From positions 210,248,250 through 210,312,249 of the forward strand of contig CATIUR010000001.1 in the NCBI GenBank assembly GCA_949592205.1: DNA of 64,000 bases, written 5' to 3'. The position numbers were made by a program, and so were the translations under genes. The notes beneath the pieces were generated by a model that saw only the letters and a program-made list of their open reading frames with translations, did not search any database and was not told the origin of the DNA. Source of the stretch: Helichrysum umbraculigerum (Eukaryota > Streptophyta > Magnoliopsida > Asterales > Asteraceae). Position 1 is the stretch's first letter. Each line of letters starts with the position of its first letter. This document shows positions 1 to 10,528 of the stretch, piece by piece.

Positions 1-3000
1 CACCTGCCCATTGTTAAATACTACCATGTGTACTCCAGCTCTGGCAAAATATCTCCAGGTTATAACCCTTTGATAACAATGAAAGAATAAGTGATACAAG
101 CTGGCTGGTTCAAACAGGCTTTGCAATAACTCCATCATTTGTCTTTCAATCACTGCTTCAGAGTTCTTTCTATTCCTGATTCTGCTCACTTGATACAACT
201 CAATAAGATCATCTCTTGTACAAATTCTGAGCAAATCAACCATACTCCCAACATGATCATCAAATCCTCTTTCCCTTTCAATCTTGATCTCAAGGATCAT
301 TTTTCTGAAACCATAATCAATTGCTACTCCTTCCCAATTTATAATTCTAGCCTTTCTTGGTCCTTCAGAAATCTCCTTGCTATCAGTCAGAATCTTGATT
401 CTCTTTTTCAGCTCTGGATCAAATCTTGGAATATCAGGAATAACATTATCTTTAGAAATCTGATTTTTCCATGAATTTCTTCTAACTTCATTCTGCTTAT
501 CCTCTAAGGCTTTCTCTGCTGCTTCAACAGCTGCCTTTTCTCTTCTTTCTTCTTCTTCCTTCAAAAACTTTTCCATTTCCTTATCTGCCTTTTCTTTCTT
601 CTCCTTCATCAATGCATTCAAATGTCTATTCTCTTCCATTTTCTTTGTCCACTCTTCATCTCTTCCCATATACCTATCATATGCCTGTTGCAGCTTCTGC
701 ATATTCCATCCTCTAACAATTTTAGCTGGGGCATAATTTTCAGACAGTGCATTGATCATTTGTCTTCTCCTTTCAGCATATGGTAAAGGTTTACTTCTTT
801 TCTTGGCTAATTCCTCTTGCTTTTTCTTTCTAGCCCTTTCCTCACTTGATCTTTTCATCAACAAAAATCCAGAAGATAACTCTTCCTCTTCATTATCTTT
901 CTTCTTCTTTAAATAATCATGAACTCTCTGAGCAGGAAGCTTTAATCCTTGTGCAGTCTTTTCTTTAACAATCTCTGCAGCTTTCTGTGTAATAGTCACT
1001 ACACTCAGATCATCCAAAATCATTTCAACATTATCACCCTCTTCTTCAGCTTTAGCTTCTGCAGCTCTCCTTATCAACCTTTCTCTTTCTTCTACTTGCA
1101 TCCTCAGCATATCATGAGACTCAATATGAGGTTCTTTAATTTCTCTCACCTTTGATTTTTCTTTTAACTTTCCTTTACCTTTGTCTTTTGGATCAATCAC
1201 AGGCAATTTAGACTTAGGTTCGAGTGGTGAAGTTGGTTCTCTTATTGTAACAGGTACCTCTCTTGGTCTTGTCGTGGTTGTAGTTGTGACAGAGGTTGAT
1301 ATGACAGCAGTGGTGATTGGTGTATTAACAGTGGTAGGAGTTGGTGTACTAACAGGGGTAGACGTAACAGTGGTTGTGTTATTATTGACAGGGGTTGAAA
1401 TTGTGACAACAGAGGTAGAAGTTTTGACAGGGGATAATCTTTTAGTTGACTTTCTTCTTGGAATTGATTTCTTTCTTGTAAAAGTCTGCAACTTCTTCTC
1501 TTCATCAATTGACTTTGATTGCTCCCCCTTAACCTCAACTTCTCCTTTCATCTCTTTTTTAACATCATCAACCACCTCATACACTGACCTATCACTGAAA
1601 CTAACTCTTTTCTTATCATTCAGATTAGCACCCATTACATCCCAAACATATAATCTAAGTGCAGCTTTCTCAGGCAACCCTTTATTCAATGGAAATACCT
1701 GATAAACTGTTTCATCAGTCTGCTCTGCTCCTGCACCATCAACTACCTCATCATCTAAACTTTCATGTATCACATAATCAGATACATTTAGCTCCTCCTC
1801 AGCCTTATCCCTGCTCTGCACATAATCATCATCTTTATCATCAAACACTAACTCCACAGTGTCTTCTGATTGTGCCTCATTATGCTCACAAATATTCATC
1901 TCAACTGTATTATCATCAAGCTCAAGCACCTCTGTAGCTGTATTATCATCAAACACCTCTGTAGCTGCAGAATCATCATTCATCTCATCAATATTTATCA
2001 TTTCTCCACCCATATCATAATGAGGTCCATGTGAATCATCATCATCATCATCATCTGCTCTTGAACCATCATCTTCAGGCATAATATCATCATCTGCTTT
2101 CTTCTCCCCCTTGCCTGAAGATTCCTTTAACCTATTTGCAGGTAGAAGAATATTATTGACAGCCTCCTCAAGCACTAACAACCTATTCTTCACATCAAGC
2201 AACTCTTCCTTCTGATGATCAATGAGCTCCTTCTGCTTAGCAATTAACTCATCCTGAGCTTGAATTTTCTGTTGAGCCTCTTTTCTGTAATCCCTTTCCC
2301 TCTCATATTTGCTCCACAGTTTATTGACATCATGTACAAGATAGGAAATCGTCAATTCATCAGTATCACTAGGCTCATCAACATTAGAGTGTGACCTCTT
2401 AGTTGAATCCTTGCCCACATCTGCCACTGCAGATGTCCCTTGGTTATTGGTACTGGGACCTACATTTGAATCATCACCCATAGGTTCATCAAACATAGTT
2501 GCCTCTGGTTGGGTCTGATTAATGTTACCACTATCCTGCCCTGCCAGTGGGCTAGAAACAGTAGTGGCAGCCCTTCCAGAATGAACATTTTCATCAAGTA
2601 TGTTCACCTGTTGTGTTGAAACAGTTGACTGAGACTGTGGAGAAACAGGAATCTCCATAGCCTGTGTAACCTTCTTGGATTTCTTGGCTTTAGATTGGGT
2701 AGGCTGTTTGTTCCCTTGTTTTCTTTTGATGCCACCTCCTGATGTGTGTTCAGAACCAACTTGTGTTGTTGATCTGTCATCATTTGGTCCAGATGGTGTT
2801 GGTAATACACCACCAGTGGCAGAAGGAGTAACTAGCATTGTAGAAAATAATGCAGTTTCCTTCTTAGAAAAAGCATTCTGATACTTATTCATAGCCTGAA
2901 TAGTCCTCAAAGATAGAGTAGAACTAACAATTACACTATCCTCTGCTGGCAGATTTGACAATTGATTATTCAACAAAAGTTGAACAAATCTAGGGTACAT

Positions 3001-3612
3001 AACGAATGTATCACCCTTTACATTCCTAACCATATTATCTAAGATAAATCTAGACATATTAAATTTAATACCCTGTGCCAAGCAAATAATAGGATATGCA
3101 ATCGTAGAACTAAATTCATTAAAACTAGTTCTCTTTTGAGACAAACATACCAGAAAAGTATGAATGTAGAACTTCCATTGAGGACAAAACCATGACTTCA
3201 AGAAAGTATATTCTGATCTTGTCTTTCCTGAACCTTCATACCCCATATCCATAATGCCTTTAAACAAATCTTCTCTCGATAATTCCAGAATTCCACCTTC
3301 ATCATCAAACTGTAAAAGTTCTCTCAGAACAATCTCAGTAACCATTACCTTCTGACCCTTGACAGTGGAATGAATATGAGTAATGCCATTAACATTCCCT
3401 TCCTTTGCATTCTGCCAGAATTCCTGAATATGTGATCGAATCAATCGTGGAGCGACAGTAAGGGCATAAGTAACTGGACAACTACTCAAGAAATCGATGA
3501 TAGGGTGAAAATACTCATCGGCAAGTTCTTTATTCAAGAAAGCCCTCATGTTGTGTTCAGAATGAACACTTAGCATAGAAGTACCAGAATCAGACGAAGA
3601 TGACGATGCCAT
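1..3612 (-). CDS. Third ORF of Copia-1 (unknown function, coiled-coil protein, partial)
   Basis: An uninterrupted frame of 1,204 codons starts at ATG 3612-3610 and runs off the left edge without a stop. I see a folded N-terminal region (about residues 20-230, with the segment YPRFVQL near its end), a Ser/Thr/Gln-rich linker, a strong coiled coil at about 427-485 (short match QDELIAKQKELI), an acidic stretch with seven Asp in a row, a Thr/Pro/Val-rich segment, and a Lys/Glu-rich helical region near 985-1045. No signal peptide or membrane span is visible, so a classical envelope role is unsupported. The domain order matches the third ORF of Copia-2 at 34193-36883. Such proteins in plant annotations often carry misleading host-gene names. 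Function unknown; the N-terminal region may relate to the 'putative plant transposon protein' family (from memory). Confidence 0.8.
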   Translation of the reverse strand, partial: MASSSSSDSGTSMLSVHSEHNMRAFLNKELADEYFHPIIDFLSSCPVTYALTVAPRLIRSHIQEFWQNAKEGNVNGITHIHSTVKGQKVMVTEIVLRELLQFDDEGGILELSREDLFKGIMDMGYEGSGKTRSEYTFLKSWFCPQWKFYIHTFLVCLSQKRTSFNEFSSTIAYPIICLAQGIKFNMSRFILDNMVRNVKGDTFVMYPRFVQLLLNNQLSNLPAEDSVIVSSTLSLRTIQAMNKYQNAFSKKETALFSTMLVTPSATGGVLPTPSGPNDDRSTTQVGSEHTSGGGIKRKQGNKQPTQSKAKKSKKVTQAMEIPVSPQSQSTVSTQQVNILDENVHSGRAATTVSSPLAGQDSGNINQTQPEATMFDEPMGDDSNVGPSTNNQGTSAVADVGKDSTKRSHSNVDEPSDTDELTISYLVHDVNKLWSKYERERDYRKEAQQKIQAQDELIAKQKELIDHQKEELLDVKNRLLVLEEAVNNILLPANRLKESSGKGEKKADDDIMPEDDGSRADDDDDDDSHGPHYDMGGEMINIDEMNDDSAATEVFDDNTATEVLELDDNTVEMNICEHNEAQSEDTVELVFDDKDDDYVQSRDKAEEELNVSDYVIHESLDDEVVDGAGAEQTDETVYQVFPLNKGLPEKAALRLYVWDVMGANLNDKKRVSFSDRSVYEVVDDVKKEMKGEVEVKGEQSKSIDEEKKLQTFTRKKSIPRRKSTKRLSPVKTSTSVVTISTPVNNNTTTVTSTPVSTPTPTTVNTPITTAVISTSVTTTTTTRPREVPVTIREPTSPLEPKSKLPVIDPKDKGKGKLKEKSKVREIKEPHIESHDMLRMQVEERERLIRRAAEAKAEEEGDNVEMILDDLSVVTITQKAAEIVKEKTAQGLKLPAQRVHDYLKKKKDNEEEELSSGFLLMKRSSEERARKKKQEELAKKRSKPLPYAERRRQMINALSENYAPAKIVRGWNMQKLQQAYDRYMGRDEEWTKKMEENRHLNALMKEKKEKADKEMEKFLKEEEERREKAAVEAAEKALEDKQNEVRRNSWKNQISKDNVIPDIPRFDPELKKRIKILTDSKEISEGPRKARIINWEGVAIDYGFRKMILEIKIERERGFDDHVGSMVDLLRICTRDDLIELYQVSRIRNRKNSEAVIERQMMELLQSLFEPASLYHLFFHCYQRVITWRYFARAGVHMVVFNNGQV

Positions 3613-3973
3613 TGAAGAAATTGATGAATGAACAAAGAGTGAATTACAATAAACAACTCAAAGCGAGAGCTATTATCGAAGGGTTTTGAAAATTTTGAAA
3701 GCGTAATTGAAAAAGTGAAGTATTTGAGTATTTATTTGATGACAGTGCCAAGCCCTAAAAATTGAACTAGCAGTGGCACTTCTGGTTATACCCAACAGGG
3801 GCACAATTTACAAACAAACCCAACAGGGGTACCTCACTTGATCAATTTATAGTCAACCCTTTCTAACCATCTAACAAAGCTAGCAGCGGCTGATAGTCTA
3901 GCAGGGGCATCCGACCAAGGAAACTCCAACTTAGAACTAACAGGGGCATAAACTTAGCTTGCTTAGACAACTA

Positions 3974-4006
<33 letters not shown>

Positions 4007-4278
4007 AAAGAATAAGAAGAAACAAATAAAACATTAAATTCCAGCTCAAGTGATGTCTCTTGACAGTGGCTGAAACCTGCAATATTAAACTAAGAAAAAC
4101 AACTAGCAGGGGTTAAATTACACACATATACAGCAGAGGTTTAAAATACATTGACAGTGGCAAAGGTAAACTAACAGTGGTACCATCTGTTATCATGATG
4201 AAGCTAACAGTGGCAACACCTGACCCTGTCACATACAATATATTTTACCCTTGTTAGTATCAAATCCAGACCAAAACA
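3613..4278 (-). repeat. Copia-1 spacer between pol and third ORF: A-tract plus ACAGNGG motif cluster
   Basis: This stretch has no coding frame. It holds an uninterrupted A-tract on the element strand (27 T on the plus strand, 3975-4001) and about twelve copies of the short motif (A/G)CAGNGG, for example near 3768, 3795, 3881, 3900, 4081, 4109, 4150 and 4167. The same motif recurs in the Copia-1 LTR, in the 3' part of gag and in the middle of the third ORF. Confidence 0.7.
3728..3737 (-). promoter_or_regulatory. Possible TATA-like box for Copia-1 third ORF
   Basis: On the minus strand the sequence CAAATAAATAC lies about 120 bp upstream of the ATG at 3612, followed by a pyrimidine- and A-rich leader without upstream ATG triplets close to the start. 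That would suit an internal promoter for the third ORF, but AT-rich DNA gives such matches by chance. Confidence 0.25.
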
Positions 4279-7200
4279 CTACGTGAGATTGATCATACCA
4301 ATATTAGTTATCAAAAATGTAAATCTTCCTACATCAAATGCTTTTGTAAAAAGATCTGCAAGTTGATTATCAGTATGAATTTTAAAAATATGAATCAATC
4401 TTTTATCATAACAATCTCTTATAAAATGATATCTGATTTCAATGTGTTTGGTTTTTGAATGTTTAACTGGATTCTGAATGATACTAATAGCAGAAGTATT
4501 ATCAATATAAATAGGAGTGTTCATGAAAGTCAAACCATAATCCAGCATTTGATTCTGAATCCAAAGAACCTGTGCACAGCAACTTGATGCTGCAACATAT
4601 TCTGCTTCTGCTGTAGAAGTGGAAACTGTGGTCTGCTTTTTACATTGCCATGACACTAACCTATTTCCAAGAAATTGACAACCTCCACTAGTCGATTTCC
4701 TATCCATATTCTCACCACCATAGTCACTATCTGTGAAGGCTTTTAGCTCAAAATCTGATCCTTTAGCATACCAAAGGCCCAAGTCTGGTTGACCTTTCAA
4801 GTATCTAAAGATCCTCTTCACAGCATACATGTGTGACTGCTTTGGATTGGTCTGATATCTAGCACAAAGACACACTGCAAACATTATATCAGGTCTAGAT
4901 GAAGTTAAATACATCAATGAACCAATCATTGACCTGTATAAGTGCACATCTACTTCCTCCCCCTCAGGATCAGAATTAAGATGTTTATGTGCCTCCATGG
5001 GAGTGCTAGCTACCTTCACGTCTTTATAACCAAATTTATTCAAAATATCTTTCACATACTTCCCTTGGTTAATAAAGATTCCATCTAACTTCTGCTTGAC
5101 CTGCAACCCTAAAAAGAATGTGAGTTCACCCATTGAACTCATCTTGAACTTCTTATGCATTAAATCTTCAAACTCTTTGCACAATGAATCCCTTGTAGAC
5201 CCGAAAATAATATCATCAACATACACCTGTACCAGCAATATATCTCTTTGAACCCTCTTGGTAAACAATGTCTTGTCAATAGTACCTCTCTTGAATCCAT
5301 TCTTGAGCAAGTACTCAGATAGAGTATCATACCAAGCTCTTGGAGCTTGATGTAACCCATACAATGCTTTCTTCAATCTGCACACTCTATCTGGATATGT
5401 TGGATCTTCAAACCCTGGTGGTTGGCAAACATACACCTCATCATCAATTAGACCATGAAGAAAAGCACTCTTCACATCCATTTGATAGACTTTGAAATCC
5501 TGATAAGATGCATAAGCTAAAAATAATCTAATAGCTTCTATTCTAGCAACAGGAGCAAAGACATCATCATAATCTATGCCTTCTTCCTGTGTGTACCCCT
5601 GTGCTACCAACCGAGCCTTATTCTTGATCACTATTCCTCTTTCATCTCTCTTGTTCTTGAAGATCCACCTTGTGCCTATAGCTTTCTTTCCTTTTGGAAG
5701 ATCAACCAAATCCCACACATCTTGCAGTTTGAATTGCAACAATTCTTCCTGCATAGATTCAATCCAGCTTGGATCTTTGAGAGCCTCCACTGCCTTCTTT
5801 AGTTCCATCTGAGAAAGAAAACATACATATAATGAAGTATGTACATCTTCTTCTCTTACCTTGGTTTGATGTCTTGTCTGAACAGGAGTCATAATATCAC
5901 CAATAATCAAATCCAAGGAATGATCTTTATGAACCACATATTTAGATGTAGAAGTATCTAGTAGTTCTCTTTCCAAATTAGAACCCAAAAGATTATCTAT
6001 CTCAGAGTCTGAAAAAGACTCTCTTTCCTCTCTTTCCTTTGATGGCTTTGGAGTTGCTTCAGAATCTGACAAAGAAGTCCTTTCCAAAACTTGAAATGGA
6101 GGACTTTGTTCAACAAATTTTGGAGAATCGTGCTCTCCTTCTGAATCATGCTCTGAAACTATATGAGAACTCTTTGAGATAAATGGTTGATTTTCTGTTG
6201 GAATTGAACCATCTTCATCCTTTGAACCATTTTTGCTACTTGACCCACTTGAATCATCTGAAGGTTCATCTTGCTCTAACTGGTATACTTCTGGAGGATC
6301 TGGAGACCAAATAGGAAACAAGACATACTTCAAGTCATCCTTTTTAGTTTGACTTGAGGTTGATTTCCCATCTTTACCTGCATCATTACCTGCATCTGTA
6401 CCTGCATCTGTACCTGCACTAATAGACAAATCTGGATATCTAAAAGCATGGGTTAGTGCATCAATATCAAACAAAACTTCTGGACCTTTTCCTTCTACAT
6501 TTGATGTATGTTCATTAAAGGTCACATCCATGGTCTCTTCTATGATCCTAGTCCTTTTGTTAAATACTCTATAAGCCTTGCTTTGAATAGAGTATCCAAC
6601 AAATACACCCTCATCTACCTTACTCTGAAACTTACCAAGATGATCTCTGGTATTTAAGACAGTACAAGGACATCCAAATGGTTTTAAAAAGCTAACCAAA
6701 GGTTTTCTCTTAAAGAATAACTCATAGGGTGTCTTGTTATGAGGTTTAATAATCAAAATCCTATTCAAAACATAACAAGCAGTGCTAACTGCCTCTGCCC
6801 AAAAGGACATTGGTAGTTTAGCATCTGCTAGCATGCTTCTAGCAGCCTCAATTAGTGTCCTATTCCTCCTCTCAGCTACTCCATTTTGTTGTGGAGTCCT
6901 AGGTGCACTATACTGTCTTTCTATACCTTTATCCTCACAGAACTTATTCATCTCATGATTCTTAAATTCTGTCCCATTATCACACCTGATGATCTTAACC
7001 TTTTGATTAGTTGAATTCTCAATCCTAGTTATGAATGATCTAAGTATTTCACCTGTCTCATCCTTAGTCCTAAGAAAGAACACCCAACTCATTCTAGAGT
7101 AATCATCAGTTATTACCAAACAGTAAGATTTCTTCCCTTGACTAGCTACATTGGTAGGGCCAAACAAATCCATATGTAACAGGTGTAAGGGAGTGGTATT

Positions 7201-7842
7201 GGTATTCACAAGCTTGGTCTTATAAGAGGTCTTGTGTTGCTTGCCTTTGAGACATGCTACACAGTGGTCACTACATTCAAATAACTTTTCAGGTAAGCCT
7301 CTCACTAGCTTATTCCTAACAAGTTTATTCATGGTCTTGAAATTCAAGTGACACATCCTCCTATGCCATAGTTCAGATTCAGATACAGTAGCTTTAGAAA
7401 TGAGACAGTAAACATTTTGAGATTCCATCTTGTTTAAATCACTACAGTATACATTATCCTTTCTTGGAACTCTCATTAAAATCTTATCTTCAGGTATTTT
7501 GAGTTTTTCAGAAAGTATAAGGCATTCTGTGTCAGTGAAATATACAGGATTTTGCTTATCTGTGATTTGACTCACACTAAGCAAATTGTATCTCAATTGC
7601 TCAACATAATAAACATCATTGAAAGTGAGCTTACTGCTTTTTACCTTACCTTTACCTGTGATTTTACCTCCTTTAGGATTGCTTCCAAATGCTACATCTC
7701 CTCCATCAAACGCTTTAAAGTCCTGTAGCTTTTTCCTGTCTCCAGTCATGTGTCTTGAACAGCCAGAATCAATATGCCATAAGCTTGGTGGCTTGCCCTG
7801 CACATATATGAGAAAAACAGTTAGTTTTTCTTGGGAACCCAA
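4279..7842 (-). CDS. pol: Copia-1 pol polyprotein: protease, integrase, reverse transcriptase, RNase H
   Basis: An intact frame of 1,187 codons. In order: aspartic protease motif DSG at residues 25-27 within HIDSGCSRHMTGD; integrase zinc-binding His-His-Cys-Cys (H160, H165, C194, C197); integrase core triad D225, D288, E324 with the Copia spacing DD35E; a long acidic linker with a small Ala-Gly-Thr-Asp repeat (about 476-492); reverse transcriptase with YVDD at 874-877; and RNase H ending near ADLFTKAF. It processes Gag-Pol, copies element RNA and integrates the DNA. The 5' end has no ATG and overlaps gag by 22 nt in another frame, so expression needs frameshifting or splicing. The overlap contains a CTAAC branch-point-like site, a pyrimidine run and TGTGCAG, a good 3' splice site just before the protease. 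Confidence 0.93.
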   Translation of the reverse strand: MGSQEKLTVFLIYVQGKPPSLWHIDSGCSRHMTGDRKKLQDFKAFDGGDVAFGSNPKGGKITGKGKVKSSKLTFNDVYYVEQLRYNLLSVSQITDKQNPVYFTDTECLILSEKLKIPEDKILMRVPRKDNVYCSDLNKMESQNVYCLISKATVSESELWHRRMCHLNFKTMNKLVRNKLVRGLPEKLFECSDHCVACLKGKQHKTSYKTKLVNTNTTPLHLLHMDLFGPTNVASQGKKSYCLVITDDYSRMSWVFFLRTKDETGEILRSFITRIENSTNQKVKIIRCDNGTEFKNHEMNKFCEDKGIERQYSAPRTPQQNGVAERRNRTLIEAARSMLADAKLPMSFWAEAVSTACYVLNRILIIKPHNKTPYELFFKRKPLVSFLKPFGCPCTVLNTRDHLGKFQSKVDEGVFVGYSIQSKAYRVFNKRTRIIEETMDVTFNEHTSNVEGKGPEVLFDIDALTHAFRYPDLSISAGTDAGTDAGNDAGKDGKSTSSQTKKDDLKYVLFPIWSPDPPEVYQLEQDEPSDDSSGSSSKNGSKDEDGSIPTENQPFISKSSHIVSEHDSEGEHDSPKFVEQSPPFQVLERTSLSDSEATPKPSKEREERESFSDSEIDNLLGSNLERELLDTSTSKYVVHKDHSLDLIIGDIMTPVQTRHQTKVREEDVHTSLYVCFLSQMELKKAVEALKDPSWIESMQEELLQFKLQDVWDLVDLPKGKKAIGTRWIFKNKRDERGIVIKNKARLVAQGYTQEEGIDYDDVFAPVARIEAIRLFLAYASYQDFKVYQMDVKSAFLHGLIDDEVYVCQPPGFEDPTYPDRVCRLKKALYGLHQAPRAWYDTLSEYLLKNGFKRGTIDKTLFTKRVQRDILLVQVYVDDIIFGSTRDSLCKEFEDLMHKKFKMSSMGELTFFLGLQVKQKLDGIFINQGKYVKDILNKFGYKDVKVASTPMEAHKHLNSDPEGEEVDVHLYRSMIGSLMYLTSSRPDIMFAVCLCARYQTNPKQSHMYAVKRIFRYLKGQPDLGLWYAKGSDFELKAFTDSDYGGENMDRKSTSGGCQFLGNRLVSWQCKKQTTVSTSTAEAEYVAASSCCAQVLWIQNQMLDYGLTFMNTPIYIDNTSAISIIQNPVKHSKTKHIEIRYHFIRDCYDKRLIHIFKIHTDNQLADLFTKAFDVGRFTFLITNIGMINLT

Positions 7843-10451
7843 ACCAATTTGGCTTTGGGTTTCCCATGAGCACCATTGACATCAACCCTTTTGACAGTGA
7901 TTGATCTCAGTGCTGCATTGGTTTTGGACACTTCAGATTTACACTCATTTTTATGTCTCCAAAAACAATCAATTTTAGACCTGACAGGGGTTAATGGTTT
8001 GACAGTGGTCACCTTTAAGTTTGTATTGATTACCCTGGCAGTGGTAGCTTTACTTGGTATAAACATTCTTTTGAAATGTTTAATACCAGCAGAGGTACCA
8101 TGCCTGACAGTGGTCAAACCCTCCCCTGTTCGTGTCTTGCCTCTGTTAGCCGTTGACAGGGGCACTGCTGTAGCATTAACAGGGGCTGCAGCCTTGCCTC
8201 TGTTAGGCTTATTTATCAACACATGACCTGTACCACTGTTCCTATTATTTTTAGGATTGTAATAACAGTCCTGTTGAAGATGATTATATCTACCACAAAT
8301 AAAACATGACTTTCTTTTCACACATTCAAACCCATTACCCAACCTTTGTGAAACCAATTGGTTCCAATTTCTTTGATTACCCCTGGGAATGGATTTATTC
8401 ACATTACTTGCAGTACGTAACTCAGACTTCTTTGATTTACATGTACACTTATCACACTCAGATTTCAACTTGTCTTTTGATTCAGTATTGACCTTTTTGT
8501 GTACATACCCTAAACCTGAACTAGCCTTGTTGGTTTTCCTGACTTGATCTAACTGAGCCTTTGCTTTCTCAACAAACATCTTTTTACCCTCTTCTAGTTT
8601 AGTACTATTTAGTTCAGAAACTAGACCAGTAATAGACTTAACACTACCATCTACAGAATTACCACCTGATGAGCTATCATTATCACTCTCATCTTCCTCA
8701 GTCCAATCAGATACCTCAACTTTATCAAAATTCACATTATCATCACAATTAACAACTGGATCTACCTTTTTAACCTCCTCAGACACACCTACCTTAAGTG
8801 TTTCTAAAACAAAATCAGTTTTAGGTGGGAAATAAGTATGATTATAAGGTGGAGGAACAGCATTAAGGTTGTAACCTAATCCAAGTTTTAATTTATCATG
8901 AATTTGAGACTTGATTAAGTTTTGAACACCTTTTGAAACATTTTCCAATTCATCAACTTTCAATTTTATTGACTCCTTATCAGAAATTGCCTCAGCCAAC
9001 TTAGCACTTAGCATATCAACTTTTGTTTGTAAAGCTTTCTTTTCCCAATTCAGATACTTAACATCTAAGTGAAATTGAGATTCATTCTTTTCATAAGCTT
9101 TTATCTGATTTTCTAAGTTTTCAATAGCTAAAGTGGCATGTTGACTCTTTTCCTTACAAGCTTTTAATTCATTACACACAACCATATTATGATCCCTATA
9201 AAATTTAACCATTTTCTTACATGCAGGAGAACATAATTTAGATTGTACCTCATATGGAATGTCTGAAGACTCTGGTTCTTCTGTGACAGCCATCAAAGCT
9301 TGATTCTGAACTACAAGCTCTTCTTGGTCACTCCAGTCAAATCCTCCCATTCCATCTTGAGCAACCAATGAATCTGAAGTGGTGTTCTGAACAGGTACCA
9401 ATCTTCTTTGTGGAGCAGAACTATTTCTCATAATACCATTCTGAGATCCTCCAGCCTGTGTGCTCTTGCATTCTCTAGCAAAGTGTCCCATCTTGTGACA
9501 ATTGAAACACTCCACCTTGCTCTTGTCAAAACCAGCTACACCATCTCTCTTGTAAGAAAAATTTCTGTTCCCAGACCTCTGCATAAACCTCTTTGCCCTG
9601 ATTGTAATCATGGCCATCTGCCATCTTAAATCCATCTCTTCCAGGTCCTCTTCACTAACCTGCTCCAAATCTTCTGTAGTTAATGAAGAATTCACATGGC
9701 TTGCAAAGAATGCTTCCAATACATTATCATTAGCACCAGATGTGCTACAACTACCAGATTCACCAACAGAAACAAAAGCAGCATTGTTAGAGCTACCATT
9801 GGACTGTTTCAACGCTAGAACTTCAGGCTCAAAATTCCTCAGATCATTGTACAGGTCTTCAATCTCTTTCTCTTCAAGATCTGGACTTTGTCTAAGTCCC
9901 ACAGTGTACATAGTCCAATCTGTACCAAGTGATCTTAGAAACTTCCTGTTCAAGTCATCTTTATCAATCTTGACATTGTGATTTTCTAAATCACCCACAA
10001 GTTTTTGAAACCTATCAAAAGTCTGAGTCAGAGTTTCAGACTTTACACCTGCAAAGTTTTCAAACTGTTGTTTGAGAAGAGATCTCTTATTCTTCTTGGT
10101 GTTATCATTACCAACAAATCTCTTAACAATTGCTTGCATAAGAACCTGAGCATCTTCACAGTTTTCAAACTTCCTTTGATACTCATTAGGAATAGACAAA
10201 AGTAGAGTACTTAATGCCTTCCACTCTGTTGCTCTTTCTTTTCTCTCTGCATCAGACTTTGGTGGTGGTCTTTCTTCCTTTTTACCATCTGCATCCTTAG
10301 TATAGTTTGGTCCATTAGTAACCACCTCCCACATCATATAATCCGTAAGCAACATGTATTGCCTAATCCTAGTCTGCCATAGCTCAAACTCATCAGGTTT
10401 GAGCATGGGAATCTTTGTAGCTTGTATACCTTCCATTGATTCATTAGACAT
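7821..10451 (-). CDS. gag: Copia-1 gag capsid protein with two CCHC zinc knuckles
   Basis: I place the start at ATG 10451-10449; the frame is open further up (to 10484) but has no earlier ATG. The 876-residue protein has a UBN2-type Copia capsid domain (about 20-215), a first knuckle CFNCHKMGHFAREC at 315-328, a long coiled-coil middle, and a second knuckle CFICGRYNHLQQDC at 716-729. Two knuckles and a long C-terminal part are larger than in ordinary Copia gag and fit Sirevirus-type elements. It packages element RNA in cytoplasmic particles. Between 7981 and 8190 at least seven ACAGNGG motifs lie inside the coding sequence and encode Thr-Thr-Val or Thr-Pro-Val. The stop codon TAA is embedded in a branch-point-like sequence upstream of pol. 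Confidence 0.92.
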   Translation of the reverse strand: MSNESMEGIQATKIPMLKPDEFELWQTRIRQYMLLTDYMMWEVVTNGPNYTKDADGKKEERPPPKSDAERKERATEWKALSTLLLSIPNEYQRKFENCEDAQVLMQAIVKRFVGNDNTKKNKRSLLKQQFENFAGVKSETLTQTFDRFQKLVGDLENHNVKIDKDDLNRKFLRSLGTDWTMYTVGLRQSPDLEEKEIEDLYNDLRNFEPEVLALKQSNGSSNNAAFVSVGESGSCSTSGANDNVLEAFFASHVNSSLTTEDLEQVSEEDLEEMDLRWQMAMITIRAKRFMQRSGNRNFSYKRDGVAGFDKSKVECFNCHKMGHFARECKSTQAGGSQNGIMRNSSAPQRRLVPVQNTTSDSLVAQDGMGGFDWSDQEELVVQNQALMAVTEEPESSDIPYEVQSKLCSPACKKMVKFYRDHNMVVCNELKACKEKSQHATLAIENLENQIKAYEKNESQFHLDVKYLNWEKKALQTKVDMLSAKLAEAISDKESIKLKVDELENVSKGVQNLIKSQIHDKLKLGLGYNLNAVPPPYNHTYFPPKTDFVLETLKVGVSEEVKKVDPVVNCDDNVNFDKVEVSDWTEEDESDNDSSSGGNSVDGSVKSITGLVSELNSTKLEEGKKMFVEKAKAQLDQVRKTNKASSGLGYVHKKVNTESKDKLKSECDKCTCKSKKSELRTASNVNKSIPRGNQRNWNQLVSQRLGNGFECVKRKSCFICGRYNHLQQDCYYNPKNNRNSGTGHVLINKPNRGKAAAPVNATAVPLSTANRGKTRTGEGLTTVRHGTSAGIKHFKRMFIPSKATTARVINTNLKVTTVKPLTPVRSKIDCFWRHKNECKSEVSKTNAALRSITVKRVDVNGAHGKPKAKLVWVPKKN

Positions 10452-10514
10452 CTTGTTATTTGTTGAAAAAGCTGCGAAATTCAATTACCTTCTTCAAGAT
10501 CAAAGTAATATCAA

Positions 10515-10526
10515 GCTCTGATACCA
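10515..10526 (-). other. Copia-1 primer binding site (initiator tRNA-Met)
   Basis: The minus strand reads TGGTATCAGAGC two bases after the LTR end, complementary to the 3' end of plant initiator tRNA-Met, the usual primer of Copia minus-strand synthesis. Confidence 0.92.
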
Positions 10527-10528
10527 CT

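Noticed and set aside
1242..1538. Leu/Pro/Gln-rich ORF on the minus strand
   Set aside because: Alternative frame of the Copia-1 third ORF, produced by its ACAGNGG repeats.
1..3612. Large ORF as a host gene (such proteins are sometimes named after vesicle or enzyme families)
   Set aside because: It follows Copia-1 pol in sense, shares the element-specific ACAGNGG motif and has the layout of the Copia-2 third ORF, so it belongs to the retrotransposon.
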